Of a DNA stretch of 20,363 nt, positions 7,330-16,467 are shown piece after piece. Below the pieces are notes generated by a model. That model ran no database searches. It had not been told where the DNA came from and saw only the letters and a list, made by a program, of their open reading frames with translations. The stretch is from Burkholderiales bacterium. Its GTDB lineage: Bacteria; Pseudomonadota; Gammaproteobacteria; Burkholderiales; Burkholderiaceae_C. The stretch covers positions 1-20,363 of the forward strand of contig CANFNE010000011.1 in NCBI GenBank assembly GCA_947448105.1. The letters are read 5' to 3'. Every line of letters starts with the position of its first letter. Position 1 is the first letter of the stretch. Both the position numbers and the translations under genes were made by a program.

Positions 7330-10300
7330 TCAGGCCGCCACGGCAACGGCGGCGAATGTGCGGACCAGGCGCAGCAGGTCTGCGTCCGTGTAGGGTTTGC
7401 CCAGATAGTGGTCCACCCCCAGCGCCGCCGCGTAATCGCGGTGTTTTTGTGCAATGCGTGAAGTGATCACGATGATGGGCAGTTCCGCCAGGGTCGGATC
7501 GCGGCGTATCTGGCGTGTCAACTCCATGCCATCCATGCGTGGCATCTCGATGTCGGTTAGCACCGCCAACGGGCGTTCGTCTTGCAGCAGCTCCAGTGCC
7601 TGCAAACCGTCCGCCGCCAAGGCGACGCGGTAACCTTCGCGCTGCAGCAGTCGCTGCGTAACACGGCGCACCGTGATGGAGTCGTCCACCACCAGCACCA
7701 ATGGCGCTGCGGCAGCGCCGGTCGCCTTTAGATCGGCAACGTGGCCCGCAGGCGCAGCACTGGGGGCGGCCTGGACGCGGCGGGCGTCTTCGCCGTACAG
7801 GCTGGCGAGCGCCACCGGGTTGTAAATCAGGACGACCGCGCCAGACGCGAGCACCGACATTCCGGCCAGGCCAGGCAAGTGCGAGAGTTGGGGGCCGAGG
7901 TTTTTCACCACCACTTCGCGGCTGCCCAAGACCTCGTCTACGTGCATAGCAACTCGCTGGCCTGCACTGCGGATGACGACCACCGCATGCTGGCGCGTGC
8001 TTGCCTTGGTGCTGTAGCTGCGCGCCGAGTCCTTCAGCAAGGCCCCACCCCAAAAGAAGGGTGCCGGCGGTCGATTGCCATCGGCCAGGCTCTGGGTGGC
8101 ATAGGCCTGGTCTAGCAATGCGCTGGGTACACGCAGCACGGTCTCAATCAGGTTCGCCGGAACGCCGATGGTGAGCGCCCCCATGCGCAGCATCAGAACC
8201 TGGGTGACGGCCGTGGTCAAGGGGAAAACGACCTTGAAGCGTGTGCCCATGCCAGGCTGGGAGCTGGTTTCGATGCGTCCGCCAATGGCGTTGACCTCGG
8301 ACAAGACTACGTCCATGCCGATGCCACGACCCGCGAGTTCGGTCACCGCGTCTGCCGTGGAAAAGCCCGGTGCGAACAGCAGCCGTGTCGCTTCCTCCAG
8401 GCTGAGCGTTTGCTCGGAATTGATCAACTGGGACGCCACTGCACGCGCACGGATCTTTTCAATCTGCAGGCCTGCGCCGTCGTCCGCAAAAGTAACGGAC
8501 ACGTCGCTGCCGTCCTGTTGCACGCTGATGGACAAGGCGCCGACCGCTGGCTTGCCCGCCGCCAAGCGGGCTGCGGCAGGCTCGATGCCGTGCACCACCG
8601 CGTTGCGCAGCAGGTGCTCAAAGGCATGGACCAAGCGCTCTAAAACGCCCCGGTCGATTTCAATGGCTCCGCCCACAATATCCAGCCGGACTTGCTTTTC
8701 CGCGCCCTTGCAGGCCTGGCGAACCACCGCATACAGCCGATCCGACAGGGCTTCAAATTCCAGCAGGCGCATGCGTAACAAGTCCTGGGTGAGCTGCTTG
8801 GCGCGTCGGCCCTGGTTAAACAAGTCCTCTGAGGCGCCATCAAGCGAGCTTTGCAGGCTGCGCTGCAAGCTTTCCACGTCGCCGACCGACTCTGCCATCA
8901 TGCGTGTGACTTCCTGCATTTGCGTAAAACGATCTAACTCCAAGGGATCAAAGCTGGCCCGGGCATCACCGGCTTGGGGAAGTCCCGACTGCATTTGCAG
9001 CTCGGCCTGCAGCTCAATGTCGCGCAACTGCTGGCGCAGGCGGTCCAGGTTGCGCCCCAGCTCGCCAAGCGTGTTGCGCATTTGCACCACATGTCCGTCC
9101 GCTCGTGTGCGGCTGATCATCACTTCACCGGCCTGGTCAATCAAACGGTCCAGGGTTTGCACCCGCACCCGCACCAGCTGTTGTCCCGCTGCGCGTGGAG
9201 CCGATGCGGCGAGAGCGGGAGCAGCGAATACGCGGGGAACCTCCGTCGACGGCGCGGACAGGCTTGCCGCCTGTGCTGGCCCCACAGTTGGCGCATTCGC
9301 ATCGGGTGCGCCAAGGGGAGGTGCAACTGCCAAGGCGTCAAAGCGGGCTTGGAGCTGTTCGAAGGCCCTGAAGCAAGACGCCAGGATCGTGGGCGCCGAG
9401 GAGAACTCCAGATCCAGCGCTCCTAACATGGACTCCATGCGGTGGGCGAGCTCGCCAAGCCGCAGCCCACCCGCCAGACGCGCGCTGCCCTTGAGGGTAT
9501 GAAGCAGCCGCAGCGCTTGTGCGCGGTGTTGCAGCTGCTCGGGCTGCTCTGCCCAATGGCGCAAGCTCGTGCCCAGTGCGCTCAGCAACTCGGCACCTTC
9601 TTCCAGAAATACCGGCAGCAGTTCAGCGTCCAGGGCGTCTTCGGTTTCGAACTCCGTATCCCATGGGGTAGCCATGTGGCGTGGCCTTGCCAATGGCGGG
9701 ACAGCCATGGCCTCGATGGCGGGCAGGTCCAATGGAAACGCCTGCAGCGGGTCTGGCGTTGGCTCTTGCTCTGCCTGCTCCGTTCCTGCAGCCTGATCCA
9801 CAGCCTCACTGACCGGCTCCTCCTGCGGGTCGCTGTGCTGGAGCGCAAAGCCCTGCCCGTGGACCAAGTCGGCCAAGCGCTGCAAGACCACGACATTGGG
9901 CTCGACCAGGGTGCCCACAGAAAATCCCGCCAGCAAGCGTGTGGCCTCGTGGGCTGCGTCGCAAACCACCGATTTGTGGGCTTCACTGCCTATGCCGTGT
10001 AGTTCGAGGTAAGTAAGTGCCTGCTCCAGCGCACGCGCCAGCGTACGCAAGCCGGCAAAACCCACCGCGGCCGCACTTCCGTGCAGGGAATGGGCCAGTG
10101 CCGCAGCACCCGAGGGCACTGCTTGAAGCGCTTGAACGTCCCACTGCACCAGTTCCGATTGCAGACCCTGCGACCAGCGTTGGGCCTCTTCAACGAAGAC
10201 CTCAAAGAAGTCTGCGCTCAAACGGAGATGGCCCACCATGATCTCCCGCTGTTCCATGGCCTGCGGCGCGCTGTGGCGGTCAACCCCAGTGTGATAAATG

Positions 10301-12783
10301 CTGCTGATCGGCGGCGCGATAGCCACTGCCGGATCGTTGTCACTGCGCTCAGGCGGCAGTGCTTGCGGGTCTTTGGACTCTTCCGGTACTGGATGGCTCT
10401 CCAGCAGAAGCAATGCGTCCGCGCTTTGCTCGGTGTCGGCGCTCAAGAGCGGCTCATAGTGCTGGTGCAACCGCAGGCTATCGGCGCAACGGCGGAAGTC
10501 GGACGCGCCCAGGCGCGGGGTTTGTTCGAGCGCAAGCGCGCCAACCCACTGCTCCAACGCATCCAAGGCTTCTTTGCACAGCGCCACCAAAGCGCCACTG
10601 GCGGGTCGCTGTTCGGCCAACCCGGCGTTGAGAAGCTGCTCAAAGGCCCACGCTGCCTCACCGAAATCGTTCAGAGAGAGCATGCGCGCGCTGCCCTTGA
10701 GCGTGTGAAATGCGCGACGCAGCGTGGCCTGGTTGGAAAAGTTGCCCGGTACCAAGACCAGGCTATCCGCCACCTGCCAAGCGCCCTGAATCACGTCCCG
10801 CGCCTCGGCCAAAAATCTGGAGCGAATCTCGCCCGCACCGCCGGCTGCGACCACTGCAGTGGTCGCAGCCGGGGCTTGGGCCAGCATCGCTGGTGGAGCA
10901 ATCGCGTTTGGCCCGGACTCGATGCTGTCCCCTACAACACCAGGGGACAAAGCTGCAGACACTACTTGCGCCACGGCTTCTGGCGAAGGCGCCATCGGTT
11001 TGTGCGAACGTTGCGCCACGGAAACCTCGCGGTCCATGTAAGGCTTGAATTCACCCAGCTCTTCGTCGAAGACGAACAATTCCTTGGCCATGGCGGGCTG
11101 GTAAGCCAACATATCAACCATAAATCCCAAGGTACTCAGACTATTGACGATGGACGGCGAGAGTGGTGGGCCGTATTGTTGTGGGTCATCCGCAGACAAG
11201 AGCAGCGTCTCAACGCTGGAACGCATGCGCTGCAACGCCAAAGCGCCCTGGTCTAGACCGAGCACAGAAAACACCCCCCGGATCTGTCCCAGGGCCATAG
11301 GCACGGCCTGCAGTACCAAGGCATTCGCAGGGTCGCGGGCATAACGGTCCAGCGATTTTTCGATTTCACTGAGTGTCAGCCTTATCTCCGCCACCACCGA
11401 GCCCATGGTTTTTTCGCCGCTCACGCGGCGGTACAGGTCCTCCATCCATACTTCGATGGGCTCAGAGGCGTCTCCCATGCCTACGCGCTGCAAGCGCTGC
11501 GCCAGACGTGCAACGCGTCGCTCCATGTCGGGGTTTGCGAAGTCCATGTCTTCATAGATAGCCTCGAGAAAAAGGAGGGCGGTAGCAACTTCAACTGCGA
11601 GGACGGGGCTTGGAACGTGGTCCGAACGCGCGGCAGCATCGGCAGCAGCGCTCAGTGCCGTTAGCAGAATCAAGCTGTCGGGGTGCAACTTGGTGACACT
11701 TTCACCCGCCAGCGCAAACTGCTCAACGACATCGCCAAAGCGGCTCAGGTCACCGCCCGCCAATGCCGACCACGCCTCTGAGGCTGCAGCAATGCGTTTG
11801 CGCACTGCGGCAAGTTGTGCGGGATCAAACCTGCCAAAGGCGGCTGACGCGTAATCGAGACCAGCGTAACCTTCTAGCGCAAAGGCGCTACGCACGGCCC
11901 GCAACGTCGGGCAGTCACCACCGTCGGGGGGCTGGGCCAGGGCACAAAAAAACATCAAATCATGTATTTCAGTATCCAGCGACGCTGAGGGCCCCATGGA
12001 CAACAGCGCATATTGCGCCATCACTTTTGCCGCGCTGCGCCGCACATAGACGTCATCTGGCAGGCAGGCCAAGGCGATCGCCTCGAAAAAGCCCGCCGCC
12101 AAGGCCCAGAATCCATGCGCCTGCAACGCAGCCTCTCCCGCGGCCAGACCTGTGCACAAGCGGGCCATTTTCAAGGCGTGGGTAGCATCAAGCGTCTTGA
12201 GAATAGGCAGCAAAGTGTTGCCCAAACGCACGCGCAAGGCGGGCGCATAGTGCAAGGGCTGGAGCGCCACCGGCAGCGTCACCTTGCGCCATTGCCATTC
12301 GTGGCGCCAGAGATCGGCGGGATGAATGCGGTCGGCCCCATACAACTCCATCACGGCGCGTTGCTGAGGAAATAGTGCCACAGGCGATGCCTGGCGCCCC
12401 CTTAACAAGCGTTCGACATAGTCCACCACAGCGCGGCTGGCACGCTCAATGCACCATGCTGCGTCTTCGGTGCAGGCCGCAGGCCTCTGAACGAATTTTT
12501 GTGCCAGGGTCTCCAAAGCGCGAAGAACTTCAGCCACACGTTCCTGCCCCACCATCTCCAGCGCCCCCGCACTTTGGTGAAACTTCTGACAGGCTTGGCG
12601 CAACTCGTCTGCGTCTACCGGACCAAGATGGTCTCTGGCGCCTGTCTTTTTGTCCCAAATGAAACGCCGTATGGCATTGCCAGCGATGTTCAGTGCGGTG
12701 CGAAGGTCTTCCATCACCCAGGCCAGGGGCCCGAGGTCCTGCGGTGTCGCCGCTTCGACGTTCATGGCAAAGGTAGCGGCCAT
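7330..12783 (-). CDS. chpA: ChpA-type hybrid chemotaxis histidine kinase
   Basis: The very large CheA-like kinase (1817 residues from the ATG at 12783) has these parts. A degenerate Hpt-like domain carries FHQSAGAL (His69). A FimL/Hpt-like region near 465-545 has no His. Three Hpt domains have His693 (HTLKGSAR), His898 (HSLHGSA, motif Lys replaced by His) and His1095 (HTLKGSAR). The CheA dimerisation segment is near 1203-1227. The ATPase domain has the N-box Asn1394, DDGAG (1434-1438) and GRGIGMD (1485-1491). A CheW-like domain spans about 1523-1665, and a C-terminal receiver has Asp1744 and Lys1796. Ala/Pro-rich linkers separate the domains. It would phosphorylate PilG and PilH to control type IV pilus extension and retraction. 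It is shorter than Pseudomonas aeruginosa ChpA, which has more Hpt domains. The start is uncertain: the frame extends to a TTG at 12843 overlapping pilJ by 8 nt, and none of TTG 12843, ATG 12783 or ATG 12765 has a good ribosome binding site. Confidence 0.93.
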   Translation of the reverse strand: MAATFAMNVEAATPQDLGPLAWVMEDLRTALNIAGNAIRRFIWDKKTGARDHLGPVDADELRQACQKFHQSAGALEMVGQERVAEVLRALETLAQKFVQRPAACTEDAAWCIERASRAVVDYVERLLRGRQASPVALFPQQRAVMELYGADRIHPADLWRHEWQWRKVTLPVALQPLHYAPALRVRLGNTLLPILKTLDATHALKMARLCTGLAAGEAALQAHGFWALAAGFFEAIALACLPDDVYVRRSAAKVMAQYALLSMGPSASLDTEIHDLMFFCALAQPPDGGDCPTLRAVRSAFALEGYAGLDYASAAFGRFDPAQLAAVRKRIAAASEAWSALAGGDLSRFGDVVEQFALAGESVTKLHPDSLILLTALSAAADAAARSDHVPSPVLAVEVATALLFLEAIYEDMDFANPDMERRVARLAQRLQRVGMGDASEPIEVWMEDLYRRVSGEKTMGSVVAEIRLTLSEIEKSLDRYARDPANALVLQAVPMALGQIRGVFSVLGLDQGALALQRMRSSVETLLLSADDPQQYGPPLSPSIVNSLSTLGFMVDMLAYQPAMAKELFVFDEELGEFKPYMDREVSVAQRSHKPMAPSPEAVAQVVSAALSPGVVGDSIESGPNAIAPPAMLAQAPAATTAVVAAGGAGEIRSRFLAEARDVIQGAWQVADSLVLVPGNFSNQATLRRAFHTLKGSARMLSLNDFGEAAWAFEQLLNAGLAEQRPASGALVALCKEALDALEQWVGALALEQTPRLGASDFRRCADSLRLHQHYEPLLSADTEQSADALLLLESHPVPEESKDPQALPPERSDNDPAVAIAPPISSIYHTGVDRHSAPQAMEQREIMVGHLRLSADFFEVFVEEAQRWSQGLQSELVQWDVQALQAVPSGAAALAHSLHGSAAAVGFAGLRTLARALEQALTYLELHGIGSEAHKSVVCDAAHEATRLLAGFSVGTLVEPNVVVLQRLADLVHGQGFALQHSDPQEEPVSEAVDQAAGTEQAEQEPTPDPLQAFPLDLPAIEAMAVPPLARPRHMATPWDTEFETEDALDAELLPVFLEEGAELLSALGTSLRHWAEQPEQLQHRAQALRLLHTLKGSARLAGGLRLGELAHRMESMLGALDLEFSSAPTILASCFRAFEQLQARFDALAVAPPLGAPDANAPTVGPAQAASLSAPSTEVPRVFAAPALAASAPRAAGQQLVRVRVQTLDRLIDQAGEVMISRTRADGHVVQMRNTLGELGRNLDRLRQQLRDIELQAELQMQSGLPQAGDARASFDPLELDRFTQMQEVTRMMAESVGDVESLQRSLQSSLDGASEDLFNQGRRAKQLTQDLLRMRLLEFEALSDRLYAVVRQACKGAEKQVRLDIVGGAIEIDRGVLERLVHAFEHLLRNAVVHGIEPAAARLAAGKPAVGALSISVQQDGSDVSVTFADDGAGLQIEKIRARAVASQLINSEQTLSLEEATRLLFAPGFSTADAVTELAGRGIGMDVVLSEVNAIGGRIETSSQPGMGTRFKVVFPLTTAVTQVLMLRMGALTIGVPANLIETVLRVPSALLDQAYATQSLADGNRPPAPFFWGGALLKDSARSYSTKASTRQHAVVVIRSAGQRVAMHVDEVLGSREVVVKNLGPQLSHLPGLAGMSVLASGAVVLIYNPVALASLYGEDARRVQAAPSAAPAGHVADLKATGAAAAPLVLVVDDSITVRRVTQRLLQREGYRVALAADGLQALELLQDERPLAVLTDIEMPRMDGMELTRQIRRDPTLAELPIIVITSRIAQKHRDYAAALGVDHYLGKPYTDADLLRLVRTFAAVAVAA
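10841..10872. repeat. Perfect 32-bp palindrome inside chpA
   Basis: The first 16 bases (CCGGCTGCGACCACTG) are exactly complementary to the last 16, with no spacer. The centre is a PstI site, CTGCAG. It encodes an Ala/Thr/Val/Gly linker (about residues 638-649) just before the first canonical Hpt domain. Both DNA strands and the mRNA could form a long hairpin. Confidence 0.95.
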
Positions 12784-12835
12784 ACCTACAGCGGCGAAAG
12801 AGTGGTCAAGGTCAAGGTGGAGCGCCGTTGTGGCG

Positions 12836-15112
12836 CTAAGCAATCTTGAACCGCGCCACCGATTGCCGGAGCTCCTGGGCCGTATGCGAGAGTTCGCGTA
12901 CCTGGCTTGCCGTGGCCCGCGTGCCGTCCGCTGTTTTCTCTGTCACGGCAAATATTTGCTTAATGCTCTTGGCCACGTCGCTGGCCAAATCGGCTTCCTG
13001 CGAAGTTGCGGTAGAAATTTGCGCAATACGCTCTGCTACCTGGCGGGACACACGGTCAATCTCGGTCAGGGCGTTGCCCGCGTTATCGGAGAGCTGGGCG
13101 CCCGCCACCACGCCTTGCGCCGACCGCTCCATGGAGCCAATCGCATTTTGCGCATCGGTCTGGATCATTTTCACCAGGGCCGCGATTTGGCGCGTGGCGT
13201 CGGCTGATCGCTCCGCCAGACGCTGCACCTCTTCCGCCACGACCGAGAAACCCCGCCCAGCCTCACCGGCAGAAGCCGCTTGGATGGCGGCGTTGAGCGC
13301 AAGCACATTGGTCTGCTCGGTGATGTCCGAGATCAAGTCAGTAATCTCGCCGATTTCCTGAGAGGACTCGCCAAGTCGCTTGATGCGCTTGGACGTTTCC
13401 TGAATCTGCTCGCGTATGGTGTTCATGCCGCCGATCGTGCTTTGCACCGCGTGCAAGCCAGACTCTGCCGCCTGCAAAGACTGGCGTGCCACCAAGGCAG
13501 ATTCCTGCGCTTGCGCCGAGACCCCATGGATACGTTCGGACATTTTCACCACGGACCGCCCCGCTTGCCTGATGTCCTGCAGCTGTGCGTCGGAGGCGAC
13601 CAGCAAAGCCTGCGAGGTGCGATCCACCATGGCCGTGGTTTGGGTAACACGTTCGGCTGCGCCTTGGACACTGGTGATGAGTGCGCGCAGTTCCTCCACC
13701 GTGTAGTTTACCGAATCGGCGATGGCACCAGTGATTTCTTCGGTCACGGTGGCTTTTTGCGTCAGGTCACCGCCGGCCACCGCCTGCAATTCATTCATCA
13801 AACGCAGAATCGCGGACTGGTTGGACTCGTTGACCCTTCTGGCATCTTTCGCCGCCTGCTGCGCACTGGTGCTGTTTTGCTGGGCCACCTGCCGCTGGGC
13901 TTCGGCAACGCCTTGCCGGATGCGGCTCTCCTGCACCTGTACATAGGACAACCCGAGTCCACTGAGGAATGCCAGCAGCGCCAGCGGCGCCAACGCGCCG
14001 GTAGCAAGAATGCCTTCGCCACTTTGCTCTGAAAGCTGCTTTTGTAAGGCCTCAAGATGCACACGCAAAGGCTCGCTGTCATTAATGACGCCTGCTTGCG
14101 CCTGCCGCACAGCCACCAAAATCTGCAGGTTGTCCAGTATGGCGCCTGCTTGGGAGCGGGTTTCTTCAAACATAGCGATTAACGCGGCGAGTTTTTCGCG
14201 GGTAGGGGGGTCTTGCGTCGCATTGAGCCGCAAATCGGCACTGCCCTCGAGCAGACCTTGGGCGATGTCCTTGAACGCATTAAGGTCCTTGCCCAGCAGG
14301 AAAACGGCCTCAGGACTGGCCCCCTGACTGGTCAGGAATTCGTTGGTGGATTTGCCTATACGCTGGGTCAAGGTCGACAACTCGCCCACCGCAGAGATGT
14401 CTGCGGGCGCCGCACCTTGCTGCTGTTTCATTGAGGAGATGGTCTTGGTCAGCTCCAGCAAATCTTCGGACTGGCGGTTGATACGCGCCAGCGCTACGCC
14501 AATTTGCTCAAGGATTTTCTGCTGCGCCAGGATGGTGCTGCTGCCCTGTTGTGCCTGTTCAACCAGGACAAGTGCGGGGCGCAGCGTGGGCCGAAGTTCG
14601 TCGGATAAGGCTTGTATGCGCATGCCCGCATCGCCATGCTCCAAACCTGCGATTGACCGGCTCAGCACATCTGCGCTGGCGGCCAGATCGACGAAGGCCT
14701 GTGGATTTCCCACCACGGCCTGGGTGACAGACTTCGCCAGCCGCTGAGACTGCATCAACGACTGTCCCGTTGCCGCAATTTGCTGGGCCAGCGTGTCCAA
14801 CAACTGCAGTTTGTAGACGGCTGCCGGAATCACCACCGCCAACGATGCCGCTAAAAGCGCGCTTAAGAGTCGGCGTTGGGCACGTACGCTGCGTCGACCC
14901 AGGCCCGGCACGGACATGAGCACCTGGGACGCATCTTGAGGAGCCATAGGTTTGAGTGCTTCTGGGCCTGCCGACGCGGGCGATGTGAACGCAAAATCAG
15001 GCGATGTGCTGTCGGGATTCAGGGTTTCAACAAAGCGGCAAGGCTCGTCAGGCATGGCAAGCGCCGCCGCTTTGCGGGCTCTGGCTATTGGGAACAAGTT
15101 GGGGATGGCCAT
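12836..15112 (-). CDS. pilJ: PilJ-type methyl-accepting chemotaxis transducer
   Basis: The 758-residue product has a long Pro/Ala-rich cytoplasmic N-terminus (1-80) and a first membrane helix (about 82-101). The periplasmic region (about 102-367) has two PilJ-N type repeats, each with the QR-x-x-K motif (QSQRLAKSV at 121-129, LTQRIGKST at 248-256). A second helix (about 368-390), a HAMP-like segment and a long signalling coiled coil follow. The coiled-coil tip EQTNVLALNAAIQAASAGEA (599-618) binds CheW and kinase. It is the sensor of the Chp twitching system. The ATG at 15112 has AGG about 9 nt upstream and lies 13 bp after pilI, so the genes are co-transcribed. The N-terminal extension before the first helix is longer than I recall for P. 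aeruginosa PilJ. Confidence 0.93.
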   Translation of the reverse strand: MAIPNLFPIARARKAAALAMPDEPCRFVETLNPDSTSPDFAFTSPASAGPEALKPMAPQDASQVLMSVPGLGRRSVRAQRRLLSALLAASLAVVIPAAVYKLQLLDTLAQQIAATGQSLMQSQRLAKSVTQAVVGNPQAFVDLAASADVLSRSIAGLEHGDAGMRIQALSDELRPTLRPALVLVEQAQQGSSTILAQQKILEQIGVALARINRQSEDLLELTKTISSMKQQQGAAPADISAVGELSTLTQRIGKSTNEFLTSQGASPEAVFLLGKDLNAFKDIAQGLLEGSADLRLNATQDPPTREKLAALIAMFEETRSQAGAILDNLQILVAVRQAQAGVINDSEPLRVHLEALQKQLSEQSGEGILATGALAPLALLAFLSGLGLSYVQVQESRIRQGVAEAQRQVAQQNSTSAQQAAKDARRVNESNQSAILRLMNELQAVAGGDLTQKATVTEEITGAIADSVNYTVEELRALITSVQGAAERVTQTTAMVDRTSQALLVASDAQLQDIRQAGRSVVKMSERIHGVSAQAQESALVARQSLQAAESGLHAVQSTIGGMNTIREQIQETSKRIKRLGESSQEIGEITDLISDITEQTNVLALNAAIQAASAGEAGRGFSVVAEEVQRLAERSADATRQIAALVKMIQTDAQNAIGSMERSAQGVVAGAQLSDNAGNALTEIDRVSRQVAERIAQISTATSQEADLASDVAKSIKQIFAVTEKTADGTRATASQVRELSHTAQELRQSVARFKIA

Positions 15113-15125
15113 GGCGTATACCTGA

Positions 15126-15686
15126 CTATTCGCTAATGTTTAGAAACTGCGGTGACCGTGACAAGATTTGGAGGTCGATTTCTTGCCAACGCGCACCCCC
15201 TGCGTCGAAAAACTGAAGCCCAAAAAATGGCGGAGCGTCGGCATGCGCCGGTTTGGAAGACGCGAATGCATCACCCGAGCGCAGCCCTGCCAAGCCGTTG
15301 ACCTGCAACGCGCAGTTCACCTCAATAGCGGGATTGACCGTGACGACACTGGCGGGGCCTTCTGACATAGCCGCTGCATCCTGCGCGATTCCCGCTCCGG
15401 CATCGCCATCTGTGCCTGAAACGTGGGAAATGAACTGCGCCAGGTCCACCGTGCCAAACAAGCTGCCACGAATATTCATCACGCCTAGAAACCAAGGTTT
15501 GGTGTGGGGCACCGCCTGCCACTGAGAAATCGGCAATAGCTCCGCGGCCTGTCGTAAAGGGAGCAGGTAGTTACCCCTCCCGGCGGTGACCGCCAGCCAG
15601 GCCGTAGCAACTGTGGCGGTTCTCGCGAACCTCAGGCGTTCCGAGAGCCGTGCCTGCATGTCTTTAAGAGGCTCCCGGTTTGCCAT
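15126..15686 (-). CDS. pilI: PilI, CheW-like coupling protein
   Basis: The 186-residue protein consists mainly of a CheW domain: AWLAVTAGRGNYLLPLRQ, then a conserved FLGVMNIRGSLFGTVDL stretch matching the CheW core NLRG region. It would link PilJ to ChpA. The open frame runs further upstream to 15812, but that part overlaps pilH and has no family features, so I chose the ATG at 15686, 5 nt after the pilH stop. The insert near residues 98-150 is Ala/Gly-rich and poorly conserved in appearance. No strong ribosome binding site is visible; translation is probably coupled to pilH. Confidence 0.9.
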   Translation of the reverse strand: MANREPLKDMQARLSERLRFARTATVATAWLAVTAGRGNYLLPLRQAAELLPISQWQAVPHTKPWFLGVMNIRGSLFGTVDLAQFISHVSGTDGDAGAGIAQDAAAMSEGPASVVTVNPAIEVNCALQVNGLAGLRSGDAFASSKPAHADAPPFFGLQFFDAGGARWQEIDLQILSRSPQFLNISE

Positions 15687-15691
15687 GGCAG

Positions 15692-16057
15692 TCAATCCAG
15701 TGCCTTGATTTTGGCGATCAGTTCGACCGCATTCACCGGCTTGGTGATGTAATCCCGCGCGCCTTGGCGAAAGCCCCAAATTTTGTCGGTCTCCATTCGC
15801 TTGCTGGTGCACAAGATGATGGGAATATTGGCAAATTCCGGCGCGCGGGAGATGGTGCGCGTGAGCTGGAAACCATTGCGTCCGGGCATCACCACGTCCA
15901 TGAGAATGAGATCGGGCCGTTCGGTCGCAATTTTTTCCATGGCTTCATCGGCGCCGTCAGCGCTGGCAACCGAATAACCGTGCTCTTGCAATATTGCCGC
16001 CAGTAGCAAGGTCTCCGTTTTTGAGTCATCCACGATCAGCACTTTTCTAACCGCCAT
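15692..16057 (-). CDS. pilH: PilH-type response regulator
   Basis: The 121-residue stand-alone receiver domain has the acidic pair Asp10-Asp11, phospho-acceptor Asp54 (LILMDVVMPGRNG), Thr84 and Lys106 (YITKPV). There is no output domain. In the Chp system PilH acts opposite PilG, favouring retraction or serving as a phosphate sink. Its ATG shares one base with the pilG stop (TAATG at 16059-16055), the usual sign of translational coupling. The PilG versus PilH assignment follows gene order and sequence type. Confidence 0.9.
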   Translation of the reverse strand: MAVRKVLIVDDSKTETLLLAAILQEHGYSVASADGADEAMEKIATERPDLILMDVVMPGRNGFQLTRTISRAPEFANIPIILCTSKRMETDKIWGFRQGARDYITKPVNAVELIAKIKALD

Positions 16058-16467
16058 TACTGGGCTCCCTGGCCTGTCGGGGTGAACAGCTGCACCGCCT
16101 GCAACAGTTGTTCGTCGTTAAAGGGCTTGGTGATGTAATGGTCGGCGCCGGCGATGCGGCCTCGGGCCTTGTCAAAAACACCGTCCTTGGAAGACAGCAT
16201 GACCACCGGCAACGCTGCGAAACGTGCGTTGCGCTTGATGATGGCGCAAGTTTGGTAGCCATCTAGCCGTGGCATCAACACATCACAAAATACCAAATCT
16301 GGCATTAGATCGTTGACCTTGGACAAGGCGTCAAAGCCGTCCTCAGCGAGAAACACCTCGTGCCCTGCGCGCTTAAGGAAAATTTCAGCACTGCGACGGA
16401 TGGTGTGGCTGTCGTCGACGACCATCACACGAACACCCGAACTAAATTTTTTTACTTGTTTTTCCAT
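16057..16467 (-). CDS. pilG: PilG-type response regulator
   Basis: The 136-residue receiver domain has Asp18-Asp19, phospho-acceptor Asp62 (LVFCDVLMPRLDG), Ser92 and Lys114 (YITKPF), with no output domain. PilG is the Chp regulator that, when phosphorylated, promotes pilus extension and cAMP signalling in P. aeruginosa; the same role here is inferred. It is the first gene of the leftward operon pilG-pilH-pilI-pilJ-chpA-SBP. The ATG at 16467 has no recognisable ribosome binding site; upstream is AT-rich (TCGATATTAA). A start further inside the frame would cut into the first strand, so I kept this one. Confidence 0.9.
   Translation of the reverse strand: MEKQVKKFSSGVRVMVVDDSHTIRRSAEIFLKRAGHEVFLAEDGFDALSKVNDLMPDLVFCDVLMPRLDGYQTCAIIKRNARFAALPVVMLSSKDGVFDKARGRIAGADHYITKPFNDEQLLQAVQLFTPTGQGAQ

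Noticed and set aside
8168..9502. 444-codon open frame on the plus strand antisense to chpA
   Set aside because: Ser/Arg/Ala-rich product typical of a GC-rich shadow frame; it lies over the conserved kinase domain on the other strand.
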